From positions 879,001 to 943,000 of the forward strand of contig NZ_UAPU01000005.1 of NCBI RefSeq assembly GCF_900445255.1: DNA of 64,000 nt, in the 5' to 3' direction. Position numbers and translations under genes: made by a program. Under the pieces are notes generated by a model. The model saw only the letters and a program-made list of their open reading frames with translations. It was not told where the DNA came from and ran no database searches. This stretch comes from Anaerobiospirillum thomasii. Lineage in GTDB: Bacteria > Pseudomonadota > Gammaproteobacteria > Enterobacterales > Succinivibrionaceae. Shown piece after piece: positions 35,722-44,680 of this stretch (its first letter is position 1; each line of letters begins with the position of its first letter).

Positions 35722-36773
35722 CAGTTGTTCTTTAAAAATTTACTATAAGTTATTGTTATACTTGAGAAAAGTGTGACGCGAGGATCTCTTCGATCAAATT
35801 TCTTTAAAAATACTTATACACTGGCCATATTTTAATATTATGTATTGTCATTTTTCTCGAGAATTAATAGACACTTAATCTTTAACCTTCTTTCAGAGTT
35901 GTAATGAGTAGTATAGAGTTCAAGCCAATAGATAACTTGTTCATGCCTAGCTAAATGCGAGCCTATAGCTTTTATATGGGCTAAGGACTATGAACCGCAC
36001 AAACAAGCTTATTATGATAGTGTACTTCTTCCTGACATTGAAAGGATGAAGGCCTCTTGCGCTATGCAGCCAAACATGATTCGTAAGCAGGAAAATAAAG
36101 CCTGTCTTTTAGTTGAACGGCTAAGTTTGACCACGACATATTGCTTGATACTGCTTCCGGTAATATTGTCAATTTCTATAGGAAGAACTACATTGCTCTA
36201 AAGCTTCTAGTACCAGGTATACCGGAAAAGGGCTATATGGTAATTCAAAGAACGGTAAATACTGCACACAGGCTTATAGATAAAGAGTTTATTAAAGGAA
36301 ATAAAAACTATTGCAGGTATGTCATATATTAGAGACTACTGGTTTATAGAGCAGGCTCATAATACTCAGAGTGACCAATTATTCAATCAGAATCAGCTGA
36401 AATGTTACAATGAGAATAGTATCTCCAACCACGCTGATCTAAATAAGATTAGAATGAATATATTAAGCTACAATGGGCAGGTTCTAACCTAGGCTCTTGG
36501 CAAAATCTATAACTGTAAGTTATTGATATACAAAAGAATATATCATTATTTATCGGAATTTAATGTGTACGAATATCTAGCCGTATTCTGTGTCACAGCG
36601 TAATAAAAAGTCCATCTGAATAAGATGATTTTCTAAAAATTTCGATCCAATTCCTCAAAGCCTCAAAAACCATACTGAACTGTTCTTTTTATGAGCAAAA
36701 TAGCGACATATCTATAAGAGTCTAGGCTAATAAGGCTTACAATGACTTAAAGTAAAGTTTTAAAGAACAACTG
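35722..36773. mobile_element. Decayed insertion sequence with ~39-bp inverted repeats
   Basis: The left end starts CAGTTGTTCTTTAAAA at 35722; the right end finishes with its complement TTTTAAAGAACAACTG at 36773. The match continues inward (TTTACT, TAAGT, ATTGT) for about 39 bases with four or so differences. The interior (1052 bp) has only broken reading frames and no flanking duplication I can find. Family not recognised. It splits cassette L from the VOC-fold gene at 36880. Confidence 0.7.
35932..36332 (+). pseudogene. Broken reading frames inside decayed IS
   Basis: One frame is open from 35932 to about 36202 (PIAFIWAKDYEPHKQAYYDSV...). A second overlapping frame runs from 36141 to 36332 (MLDTASGNIVNFYRKNYIAL...). 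They may be parts of a frameshifted transposase, but I see no catalytic motifs. Confidence 0.4.
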
Positions 36774-36879
36774 CAATGTATACTTGCAAACAAAATTTAA
36801 ATAAAAGATATATAAATTTATAACATTTTTTGATTAAAACTTAGAGAAAAAATAAGTTCATATTTTTTATTGGTGATTT

Positions 36880-37275
36880 ATGAAAGAAGAGTTAAAAAGT
36901 CATATAGGATGGGTCGTACCTTCAATTTCTCAAGCAGTCTCATTTTTTAAACTAATTGGTTATAATGAGATATCAGAAAGAACATATGATCCTATAAGAG
37001 AAATTAATATTCTCTTTATTTCAAATATTAACCAAGTTATAGAATTGATTGAACCATCATCAAATAAATCTATAGTCTATTCTTACCTGAAGCGAAATGG
37101 ACCTGGACCGTATCATTTGTGTCTTTCAATTGATTTAAACAAAGAGATTTCTTCATTGGAAAAAATTAAATTTTTTCCAATCACACAAAAGCAGGAGGCT
37201 GTAGCTTTAGGAAATACAAATGTACAATTCTATTATAGTAATAATATTGGAATGATTGAGATTGCGTCAGATTAA
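36880..37275 (+). CDS. VOC-fold (glyoxalase/epimerase-like) protein
   Basis: A 131-residue protein of the vicinal-oxygen-chelate fold: HIGWVVPSISQAVSFFKLIGY at the start, VIELIEPSS in the first beta-alpha-beta unit, GPGPYHLCLSI with the expected metal-binding His, and MIEIAS at the end. It resembles methylmalonyl-CoA epimerase-like members found near FkbH/ACP genes in polysaccharide loci. It is on the same strand as cassette L and was probably its last gene before the IS at 35722 inserted. Ribosome site GGTGA. Confidence 0.75.
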   Translation: MKEELKSHIGWVVPSISQAVSFFKLIGYNEISERTYDPIREINILFISNINQVIELIEPSSNKSIVYSYLKRNGPGPYHLCLSIDLNKEISSLEKIKFFPITQKQEAVALGNTNVQFYYSNNIGMIEIASD

Positions 37276-37344
37276 TGTATATAATTATGATCTTTTCTGC
37301 TTTAAAATTGATTTTAATTAAAAGTTTCCCAAAAATCTGTACTA

Positions 37345-37408
37345 TTAAACGGCTTCAATATTTGACGCTATCATAAAGGAAAGTTGTTCCACTCAAGAAG
37401 CCGTTTAA
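37345..37408. repeat. 12-bp inverted repeat near transposase remnant
   Basis: TTAAACGGCTTC (37345-37356) is the exact complement of GAAGCCGTTTAA (37397-37408), 40 bases apart, just downstream of the minus-strand transposase fragment. It could be an IS end structure or a terminator. Confidence 0.5.
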
Positions 37409-37428
37409 ATAATAGCATATTTAAGTGT

Positions 37429-38283
37429 CTATGAACTCTTTTTGGGCCTGCCAACCGGTCTTTTAATCTTGTCAGTTTTTTCAATTTTAGGTCTGCCAGG
37501 TTTTCTTTTGGGTCCAATAAATTCAGGCTTTTTCTTTGGTCTTCCTCTTGGTTTGGGCTCAGATGTAACTCCTTGCGAGTCCACTTCTTTTTTCTCTTTA
37601 TGAGGTCGACCAGCTTTAGCTTTTCTAAGTTTTTCAGGTGCCTGCTTATTGGTACAAAGTCCAAGTTTAATTAATGCCTCAAAGCTCGATTTAACCCCCA
37701 CTTCCCAGTATCCATCATCTAAATCAGGTATGCCTTCAATAGGTGGATCAGTTCTTCTCCATACGGCATTGAGATCTTCCATAAGCTCTCCATATGTTAT
37801 GCCGTTTAGTACATTATTTTCCTCAAGCTTGTTTAGAATCCTTGATGTAATCAAGGTTGATATGAAGTTTATAAACTCAAGACCCTGCACAGAAAAGTCA
37901 TTGTGAACTCTTGTCTCATCAAAGTACTCTTCATTTTTATAGCGATTAAACATAAGCTCAAGAAGCCATCGCTCCTTGAATGTCTTATATACAGAAGATG
38001 GTTCTAGATCTAAATCTGACTCAAAAACAATCAATCCGGACTTTTCTTCTCTAGATTTATACTCCTGAGCGTCAAATGAGTTGTTTTTTATCGTTCTCAT
38101 TATGTAGTTTGTATTTTCTTTTGCATAGCCTGATATATCTCTGAAAGAATACAGATAAAGACCGTCTTTTGTTACAACTTTCCTGCAAACTACTGCTTTG
38201 TCCTCATTGTTGAATATTGCGAAGAAGATCTGACGATCTTGTGTTAGAAGATCCGTGGAGTGGTAATTTTTAATATGACCTTC
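37429..38283 (-). pseudogene. C-terminal fragment of IS4-superfamily (IS1634-like) transposase with AT-hook tail
   Basis: The frame is open from about 38283 to the stop at 37429. The intact-looking part contains FAIFNNEDKAVVCRKVV, then YKTFKERWLLELMFNRYK, whose Y...R...E-x6-K arrangement is the YREK signature of IS4-superfamily DDE transposases. The C-terminal 80 residues carry four AT-hook-like GRP motifs (AGRPHK, RGRPKK, PGRPKI, VGRPKK), which bind AT-rich DNA minor grooves. The N-terminal half is missing here; a matching half lies at 42213-43127 on the other side of the IS21 element. Confidence 0.75.
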
Positions 38284-38616
38284 TGGGGTATTTTTAGCTC
38301 ACAAAAAGACAAAATCTCATCCCTTTTGGCTTACTTTTTTATTATTTCATCATCATTTTTAATTTGTCAATACCTTATTTTTGTAGAAATTCCCGTTACT
38401 TTGAACCCATGAGGCTTAAATCTAGCTAGTGTAGCAAAACAAATTTCAATAACAACATATTGATACATAAGGAAATATTGTCCATAAAGATCTGGCTGTG
38501 CTACGCTAGAAGATCTTGAAATATTTTTTTAGAAGATCTTTAAAAGCACCATAACTTGTATTGTTTTTGAGAGATATCTAACATATTGGCGTCATATGTC
38601 ACATAATATGTAAATT

Positions 38617-38727
38617 AAAGGAACACGCTCCTTTTGTCTAAAAAGAACATGCTCCTTTAATTAAAAGAACATGCTCCTTTAATTAAAAGAACATGTTCTT
38701 TTAACTTGTACCTTTAAATGTTCCTTT
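38617..38727. repeat. Array of palindromic sites inside IS21 left end (iteron-like)
   Basis: Four 18-bp palindrome-like units lie at 38617-38634, 38641-38658, 38663-38680 and 38685-38702, spaced 24, 22 and 22 bp. They follow AAAAGAACATGCTCCTTT, the last being a perfect palindrome AAAAGAACATGTTCTTTT. A partial fifth unit (CTTTAAATGTTCCTTT) is at 38712-38727. They closely match the operator before the kfrA-like gene (39389-39406), so that protein is the likely ligand. Confidence 0.85.
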
Positions 38728-38812
38728 AATTGTAATTTTTTGATTATAATCAAGTGGATACTCAACAAAAAAGGCCAGCTTTTAAGCCAGCCCTTGTCTA
38801 CTTTACCCAGTT

Positions 38813-39367
38813 TTATTTACCAAGCCTGGCTATAGCCTCCAGTATAGCCTGCTGCTTGTCATCGCTTTGCTGCTCCAGCCGCTTGGTTAAATGTGCGTTG
38901 GTCTTGGTTTGCTCCGCTAAAAGAGACTCAAGCTCTTTTATCCTTTCATCCTTTTTAGCAATTTGAGCATCTTGCTCTTTTAGCTTCTCCTGAGCTAGAT
39001 GCAGCTCCTTTTGTGCCTCTGACATAAGCTCACCTATTTCCTTATGCTTTGCATCATACTCATTTTGCAGTCGGGTTCTGTCGGCATTGATCTTATCTCT
39101 AAAAGACTCAAACAGGTTTAATGCCACCCTTTGCATGTCCTGCTGGAAGCTTTCTGGCATAGTTTCATTAAAACTGGCCTCCATAATGGTTTTATTGTAC
39201 TGACGCATAAATGCTGATATGGTTTCATTAGCGCCTCCGACAAGCTCTTTAATAGCACGTATAGTCAGTTTTTTACCTTGCTTATTAAGGGTAGATACAG
39301 CCTCATCAAATTTCTCTTTGGTCAGATCGTCACGAAAAGCTTTTTTATCTGATTTAGATGTTGTCAT
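38813..39367 (-). CDS. KfrA-like DNA-binding coiled-coil protein
   Basis: A 184-residue protein. Residues about 15-60 (KFDEAVSTLNKQGKKLTIRAIKELVGGANETISAFMRQY) match the winged/HTH DNA-binding N-domain of KfrA-type plasmid proteins. Residues about 85-165 form a long charged coiled coil (EYDAKHKEIGELMSEAQKELHLAQEKLKEQ...). KfrA family proteins bind operator repeats, autoregulate and aid plasmid partition. Here the gene is third in an istA-istB operon, with a perfect 18-bp palindrome between its start and the istB stop and an array of like sites beyond its end. A third gene of this type is unusual for IS21. Confidence 0.8.
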   Translation of the reverse strand: MTTSKSDKKAFRDDLTKEKFDEAVSTLNKQGKKLTIRAIKELVGGANETISAFMRQYNKTIMEASFNETMPESFQQDMQRVALNLFESFRDKINADRTRLQNEYDAKHKEIGELMSEAQKELHLAQEKLKEQDAQIAKKDERIKELESLLAEQTKTNAHLTKRLEQQSDDKQQAILEAIARLGK

Positions 39368-39388
39368 AATAATTATTCTCCAGGTTTT

Positions 39389-39406
39389 AAAAGAGCATGC
39401 TCTTTT
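39389..39406. promoter_or_regulatory. Operator-like palindrome before kfrA-like gene
   Basis: AAAAGAGCATGCTCTTTT is a perfect 18-bp palindrome lying in the 42-bp gap between the istB stop and the kfrA-like start. It resembles the units at 38617-38727, so autoregulation by the KfrA-like protein is likely. Confidence 0.75.
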
Positions 39407-39409
39407 GAT

Positions 39410-40165
39410 TTAATCTTCATCAACAGAAGTACGGCGGGAAGTGCCTGGTACAATAAGTGTGTAATTATTGTTAGAGCATCGCTCAACAATAGATTCTGAC
39501 AGTGAATCACCATCAATACCTCCTTTTAAAATATCAATCCAGGCATCTGGGGATTTTTGAGAGAGAATCACTGTGCTCTTTTTGCCATAGCGCTTGTCCA
39601 GAATGTCAAATAAAATGCTTTTCTCGTCAGCATCATATGGGGTGAGGCAGAAGTCGTCCAGGATAAGCATGCTTTTACCTGTTATAACTTTTAACTTGGT
39701 GGCGTAGCTTGCAGAGCCTAAATTCATGTGCAGGTTGGCTATAATGTCTTTGGTTGAGTAGTATAAAGTTGAGTTGCCAAGACAGCAGTTGCGTCTCCCT
39801 AAAGCTGAAGCAATAAAGGTTTTACCAGATCCAGCTTTACCGTATATGGTCAGGTTGTAGCACTTTTCTACAAACTCAAGAGAGCTTAAGCTATCTATCT
39901 TATTGATAAATGTAGGGTCACTGCGTTCTAGATCTTTTAATATCATGCAAAGCTCTGCCTTTACCGGCAGTCTAGAAGCTTTAATTAAAGACTCCTGACG
40001 TCTTTTATTTCTTGTATTCTGCTCAGCTGTGAGCATATTGGTCAAAATGGTATCAATGCTGGTGGCCTCCAGCTCCTGAGGGTTGTTTACATATGCATTA
40101 AACTGCTCTAAAGCTCCCCTCATATCCAGCTCACGTAATAAAGATTGAATATTTGTAAGTGACAT
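39410..40165 (-). CDS. istB: IS21-family helper ATPase IstB
   Basis: A 251-residue AAA+ ATPase (DnaC-like) that assists the IstA transposase in target selection. Walker A is GKAGSGKTF near residue 113, Walker B is MLILDDFCL near 170, and SIVERCSNNNYTLIV is a typical C-terminal block. AGGAG precedes the ATG and overlaps the istA stop region, so the genes are coupled. Confidence 0.93.
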   Translation of the reverse strand: MSLTNIQSLLRELDMRGALEQFNAYVNNPQELEATSIDTILTNMLTAEQNTRNKRRQESLIKASRLPVKAELCMILKDLERSDPTFINKIDSLSSLEFVEKCYNLTIYGKAGSGKTFIASALGRRNCCLGNSTLYYSTKDIIANLHMNLGSASYATKLKVITGKSMLILDDFCLTPYDADEKSILFDILDKRYGKKSTVILSQKSPDAWIDILKGGIDGDSLSESIVERCSNNNYTLIVPGTSRRTSVDED

Positions 40166-40174
40166 AATTAACTC

Positions 40175-42007
40175 CTAGCTAAGTTGATTTTTTATATAAG
40201 CAAAGCGCTCATCGTATACAGCATGGCCGTTTAAAAATTCTTTAGGCCTAGATTGGTTCTCAGAACCCTGCGTAGATGAGGTTTGTGATGTGATTTCTTT
40301 TTGAGGCAATGGCCAGAGCATGAGATCGCAATGTCCTAAGATGACAGCTTCACCAAGGGCCATATAGGTCTTGTCATTGTAGACGTCATCATAATTGTAT
40401 ATGGCAGGCTTTTCATATCTCTCCCATATCTTTATAAGCTCAGAACATATGATACTGTCAAAGCCTTTGTACATATGCTCTTTGACGCAGCGATCAAAGA
40501 TGCTGTAGTGAGCTTTATTGGCTTTAACAATGGTCAGGAATTTGTGTATATATCTTATTTTGTCAGCATATCCATATTTGCAGTGCGTGAGCTGGAAATC
40601 ACACCAGCTTTTAACATGCTCCCCAATAGCTTCTGCCCACTCCAACAGTAAATCTTCTTGATTTTTTATGCTAAAGATGTCATATATAAGGTGTTGTTTT
40701 TCAATAACACCATGGATGGCTGACAGGCCTTTTACGCCATCCATTCTTTTATAACTTACAATAACAGTATCAAGGCTTAAAAAACTAACTGTCTGATTAG
40801 TGGTATGCACTGTGACTTTCTGTCCAATCCATTTAGATGGTATTGCGTATGTATGATCTTCAAAAGTAAAGCGGGCAGTCTCAGACACTGTTATAATGAA
40901 GCTTTCAAAGAACCTGTAATCCCATGAGGCAGGCTGTTGCAATAAACCTTTTTCAATATCAAAAAGCTCCTTTCTTGAGCTCTTCATGCCCCTTACCTTG
41001 CATTCATTCATCCTGGCAATATGAGGCGCGATAAAAGAGTTTATCTCATCTAATGAACTGAAAGGATTGCCGTCTTTTACGTGGTTGTTGGCAATAGACA
41101 GAGCATAACGGGTAACATACTTTACAGCAGCTTCGACAGCGCCCTTGTCTTTAGGCCGTCCGCTGCGACAGGTAAAGACCCCTATATTAAAAAACTCTTT
41201 AAAATTAATCATCTCATCTGTAAGCTGACCCTGATAACGAGCAGCCTTCTTAACAGCTGCTTTGAAATTATCAATGCGTATGACATGGGGACAGCCACCA
41301 AAATATCTAAAGCTGTCAGCTATGGCATCACACACCACAGGTTGAGACTGATTGGCAATAGCTTTGACAAAGATATAGCGCGATCCAGTAAGTACAGCCA
41401 CGATAAATGTGGCATAGTGGGTGGCGCCGTTAACCACATAGGGCAATCTAACTCCTGTAAAGTCATACTCAGCCTCACCAGCCATTTCATGCTCTTTCAT
41501 ATAAACAGGCCTCTTAATCTGTTTTTCATGCTCCCGCCATATATGGCATACACGAGATAAAGACAAGAAGCTACTCTCTCCACTATCAACGAACTCTTTA
41601 TTTTTTGGATCATTGAAGTAATAAAGCTCAATCACTGACTTCCTGGTTAAAGCCAGTTTCTTTTGTGACGGTGTCTTTGCCTCAAGATGCGACTTGATAT
41701 ATTTGTCTTGTAGGTAATCTATATCAGGCATAATTTTATTGTTGCTTTGTACAGGCCTTGTCTTTTTATAGTAGAGTTTATGAAGCTCTTTACTGGTCAT
41801 ACCTCCAATAGACTCTCGGGTTAACTTGAGCTCAGCAACTTTACGACGCAGACGCTGTGCCGTGCCATGAGAAAACCCCTCATGCTCCAGCTGTGCTGCC
41901 GTCATAGTCAGGGCTTTAATTAAAGCCCGCTTTAAGGTATCTGGATCCATTTGTCCTCCACTACCAATTTTCTTTTTATGTTTTGCAATGTAATTTATCC
42001 TTGGCAT
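40175..42007 (-). CDS. istA: IS21-family transposase IstA
   Basis: A 610-residue DDE transposase. An HTH region lies near the start (LEHEGFSHGTAQRLRRKVAEL). The catalytic core includes YMKEHEMAGEAEYDFTGVRL (first acidic residue), GGCPHVIRIDNFKAAV (second), and CRSGRPKDKGAVEAAVKYVTRYAL with the third Glu. A beta-barrel region follows (SWDYRFFESFIITVSETARFTFEDHTYAIPSKWIGQKVTVH). Length and motifs are normal for IstA. AGGAGG sits just upstream of the ATG. Confidence 0.94.
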   Translation of the reverse strand: MPRINYIAKHKKKIGSGGQMDPDTLKRALIKALTMTAAQLEHEGFSHGTAQRLRRKVAELKLTRESIGGMTSKELHKLYYKKTRPVQSNNKIMPDIDYLQDKYIKSHLEAKTPSQKKLALTRKSVIELYYFNDPKNKEFVDSGESSFLSLSRVCHIWREHEKQIKRPVYMKEHEMAGEAEYDFTGVRLPYVVNGATHYATFIVAVLTGSRYIFVKAIANQSQPVVCDAIADSFRYFGGCPHVIRIDNFKAAVKKAARYQGQLTDEMINFKEFFNIGVFTCRSGRPKDKGAVEAAVKYVTRYALSIANNHVKDGNPFSSLDEINSFIAPHIARMNECKVRGMKSSRKELFDIEKGLLQQPASWDYRFFESFIITVSETARFTFEDHTYAIPSKWIGQKVTVHTTNQTVSFLSLDTVIVSYKRMDGVKGLSAIHGVIEKQHLIYDIFSIKNQEDLLLEWAEAIGEHVKSWCDFQLTHCKYGYADKIRYIHKFLTIVKANKAHYSIFDRCVKEHMYKGFDSIICSELIKIWERYEKPAIYNYDDVYNDKTYMALGEAVILGHCDLMLWPLPQKEITSQTSSTQGSENQSRPKEFLNGHAVYDERFAYIKNQLS

Positions 42008-42212
42008 AAAGCCTCCTTTAAAAATTGGAGACTCTAAGATACCAAAGATGCCAATGTAAGAATGACAGGGAGGAAATGTTAGTTTTTGTTACTTTGATTT
42101 GAAACAAAACTTCAAATCGAGGGGAGCTAAAAATTGACCGCAGGTTTAGGTGCAAATAGAGCACTGAAATACAAGTTCATGTTCCGACTCTTCGGATCTT
42201 CTTGCACAATAT

Positions 42213-43127
42213 TCAACACTCATATCTGATGGCACTGTCAAACTCTAAAAGAGAATACTCACTGATTCGTACATCATTGCGCCTTATTGGGGTTATATAG
42301 TGAAGATCTTTGTGCTCAGCGAGCTCCTGTCTAATTTTATTTGGTGGAAAGCCTTTGTCGGTTACTATAATTCCTTTTTCTATATTATTGTTCCTAATAA
42401 AGGCTCTATAAGCAGAGGCATCTATAATGTTTCCAGGTAAAATCATAGAGCATAATGGCTCCATGGTTTCTATTACATAAGCATAGATAATAGAGACATC
42501 TCTGCAACCTTTGACACGAGCCTTCCTTGAAAAATTAGACAAATCGTTAACTATACTTGTATTCTGCTTAAGAGTTCCATCTATAGCAATATGACAAGAA
42601 GGCAGGAGTCTGTCTATACGTCTTGCATAAAAATCATGCATCAATTGAGAATTTGAGCCAAGGTGGTAGATGAACTTTGCTACTGTATTCTTGCTAAGGC
42701 CCACATAAGGTATAAATTTTGAAATAAAACAATGCTCATAGGCGGACTTCAATCTTGTATTTGTAACTCTAGGTCTTATTACCCTTAGCAAGGCCATAGC
42801 GAGAATTGTATCCACATCCCCGCACTCATACACGGCCCTCAAATCGTCTTTTATATCGCCGACTACCGAGAAAGCAAGAGCACTGGCTCCATAAGACAAT
42901 TTATCTGGCATTACTCCCTGAGATACAATTTTAGTCTCTTTGGCAACATAACGACCATCAATAATATGACCAATAATAGCTCCATTGATAGGCTGGGCCT
43001 TTCCTTTGGCATCATACTTAGTACCAGATCTTTGACGAACAGCGTACCTATATCTGCCAGTTCCAGATAGAACTACGACAGTATTTGTAGGTCTTGGGAC
43101 GGCTCTTATATTCTCAGGTATAGACAT
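42213..43127 (-). pseudogene. N-terminal fragment of IS4-superfamily (IS1634-like) transposase
   Basis: About 304 residues from the ATG at 43127 (GAGGG upstream). CHIAIDGTLKQ and GIIVTDKGFPP supply the first two DDE aspartates, but the frame stops at 42213 after SLLEFDSAIRYEC, before the YREK region. The missing C-terminal half is represented by 37429-38283 on the same strand across the IS21 element. Whether IS21 cut one gene in two or two partial copies are involved is unclear, because no target duplication joins them. Confidence 0.72.
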
Positions 43128-43165
43128 AACTAAAACCCTCAAAATATTATCTATTAATTAAGATA

Positions 43166-43200
43166 TAACTGTACATATTATATCATATATGTACAGTTAA
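43166..43200. repeat. Perfect palindrome upstream of transposase fragment
   Basis: TAACTGTACATAT (43166-43178) and ATATGTACAGTTA (43188-43200) form a perfect 13-bp inverted repeat with a 9-base loop, about 40 bp before the transposase start. Possible IS end structure or operator. Confidence 0.65.
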
Positions 43201-43547
43201 AATAATATATTTATAGTATTTTTTTTATGGATTTTATTAATAATGTCACAATAATAGAGCAAAGAAGAATCTGTTGTTAACAAAGGATTTATGTAATTAT
43301 TTGGTAAGATTAGGGAGATAGTGAATATGATATAATGAGCTTAAAGTAAATCACCATTAGTACAGTTTATGGGGAATCTTTTATTTAATTGTTTATATTA
43401 GTCAATTAAATTTTACACAATTGCATTATATCGCAAATTTTACAATAATCAGATTTTAGACAGAGAAGTTATATGTTAAAATTATACAAATTGATGAATG
43501 TAACTAGTTAAATCAGAATAAGATCTAAATTAACCTTTTAAAAAAAA

Positions 43548-43572
43548 GGGGGGGGGGGGGCTCCCCCCCCCC
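43548..43572 (-). terminator. Poly-G/poly-C hairpin at end of cassette R
   Basis: Thirteen G (43548-43560), then CT, then ten C (43563-43572). On the minus strand this reads as a ten-G run, AG, thirteen C and then seven T: an all-G:C stem followed by a T-run, the layout of an intrinsic terminator. It lies 66 bp after the last gene of cassette R. Long homopolymers are prone to slippage and to sequencing error, so exact run lengths are uncertain. Confidence 0.6.
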
Positions 43573-43637
43573 TTATATACCTTTAACTGAGACAAATGTT
43601 ATTCATTATCATGGGGAGTTTATAAGTCAATCTAAGC

Positions 43638-44679
43638 TTACTGATCGTTATTATACATGTTCATCTTAAGTTTAAAATTTGCTGTTTTTTCAAATATGCT
43701 TTTTGCATTCAATGGATCTATACATAATTCCTTAATGTAATTATATTTTACCGCAGAAATCTCTAAAAGCTTAGGACTTAGATGTTCGAACAAGTTTATA
43801 TCAAAAACCTTGTCAATATGTCGTAACTGCTCTAAGCAGAGGTAATTGACAACTACTGCGCTGTAGCAATTATAGTAATTTAGAAGGGTTTTGGTATCGC
43901 TAAATTTATCAGAAATATTAGCAAGAAAACTATAAGGATTTTTAGAAATTGTAGCTGTTCTAGTAACGCTCTCAGATGTAGAATCATACAAATAAACTGG
44001 ATCAGTTACACATACTACTCTTGAACACAATTCGAAGAGTTGAAGAGCATATAACCAATCCTCATGCATAACACCTTCAAGGAACTTTAATTTAGATGCA
44101 ATTTCAAATTTAATTACCCCCACAGGAAAAAAATATGTATTCTACATTGTAATCTTTTAGTCGTGCTAATAATTGGGAATTAGAGACTATATCTTGATTA
44201 TTAAATTTTAATTTGTGAAGAAAAGACAAATGATACCAATAAAGATCTGCATCATTGTATTTGCTAAAGATAGAAGTAATAAAATTTTTATTCCATCTAT
44301 CGTCAGCATCTAAGTATACAACATAATTAACAGACTTAAAATTAAATACACCAGCATTTAATGTTAACATATTAATTTTCTTTTGACTAAAATTCTCTAG
44401 CTGCCCTTTGGTTGGTAATTTATTATTCAATTGAATATAATTTAGAAAATTAATACCCATGTTTCTTGCGGCGCCTTGTCCCCTATTTTCTTGGCTAATT
44501 AAAACCATATTGTCATAATATTTGTATTTTGAGATTTGTTTAATTGTATTATCTACACTCCCATCATTAATTAATATGATTAGTAAGGAATTATATTTCT
44601 GATTTATAATAGAATTTAAGCACCTTTCAATATATTTTTCTTTATTGAAGACAGGAATAATAACAGCAATTTTGGGCAT
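43638..44679 (-). pseudogene. Frameshifted GT2 glycosyltransferase (possible slippage-controlled gene)
   Basis: Two overlapping frames encode one GT2 enzyme. The upstream frame (44679-44110, 189 aa) has IPVFNKEKYIERCLNSI, INDGSVDNT and YLDADDRW and ends FFSCGGN-stop. The downstream frame (44123-43638, 161 aa) continues with KFLEGVMHEDWLYALQLFELC, the usual GT2 'ExxxxEDW' acceptor region. Removing one base from the T7 run (44127-44133 on the plus strand as A7) joins them as EYIFFPVGVIKFE, giving about 347 residues, a normal GT2 length. A nearby run of five C (44117-44121) is another possible slip point. It may be a phase-variable gene, a fixed mutation or a read error. Confidence 0.8.
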
Positions 44680-44680
44680 A

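Larger units (their letters stand above)
38284..42142 (-). mobile_element. IS21-family element carrying istA, istB and a KfrA-like third gene
   Basis: Genes istA, istB and a kfrA-like gene run right to left. Candidate ends are inverted repeats. The left end starts TGGGGTATTTTTAGCTC at 38284; the right end, read inward on the other strand from 42142, starts TGCGGTCAATTTTTAGCTC. The terminal TG...CA agrees with IS21. No target duplication is evident, so the exact ends are provisional. A GATTTGAA/TTCAAATC hairpin lies just inside the right end (42096-42118). The element is about 3.86 kb, longer than the usual 2-2.5 kb because of the third gene and an array of palindromic sites (38617-38727). Confidence 0.78.

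Noticed and set aside
38617-38727. Repeats resembling a short CRISPR array
   Set aside because: Units are palindromic operator-like sequences with 4-6 bp between them. There are no spacers of proper length and no cas genes.
38617-38727. Gram-positive LexA-type boxes (GAAC...GTTC)
   Set aside because: The half-site resemblance is superficial. The context (adjacent KfrA-like gene with a matching operator) explains the sites better, and the genome looks gammaproteobacterial.
42195-42218. Short inverted similarity to about 38209-38230 (GATCTTCTT...CAATATTCAACA)
   Set aside because: About 21 imperfect bases within degraded IS DNA. It may be a rearranged scrap, but is too short to interpret.
37429-43127. 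A single transposase gene simply cut in two by IS21
   Set aside because: Both halves exist on the same strand. No target duplication is found, and the pieces do not join cleanly at the IS21 ends. I keep it as possible only.
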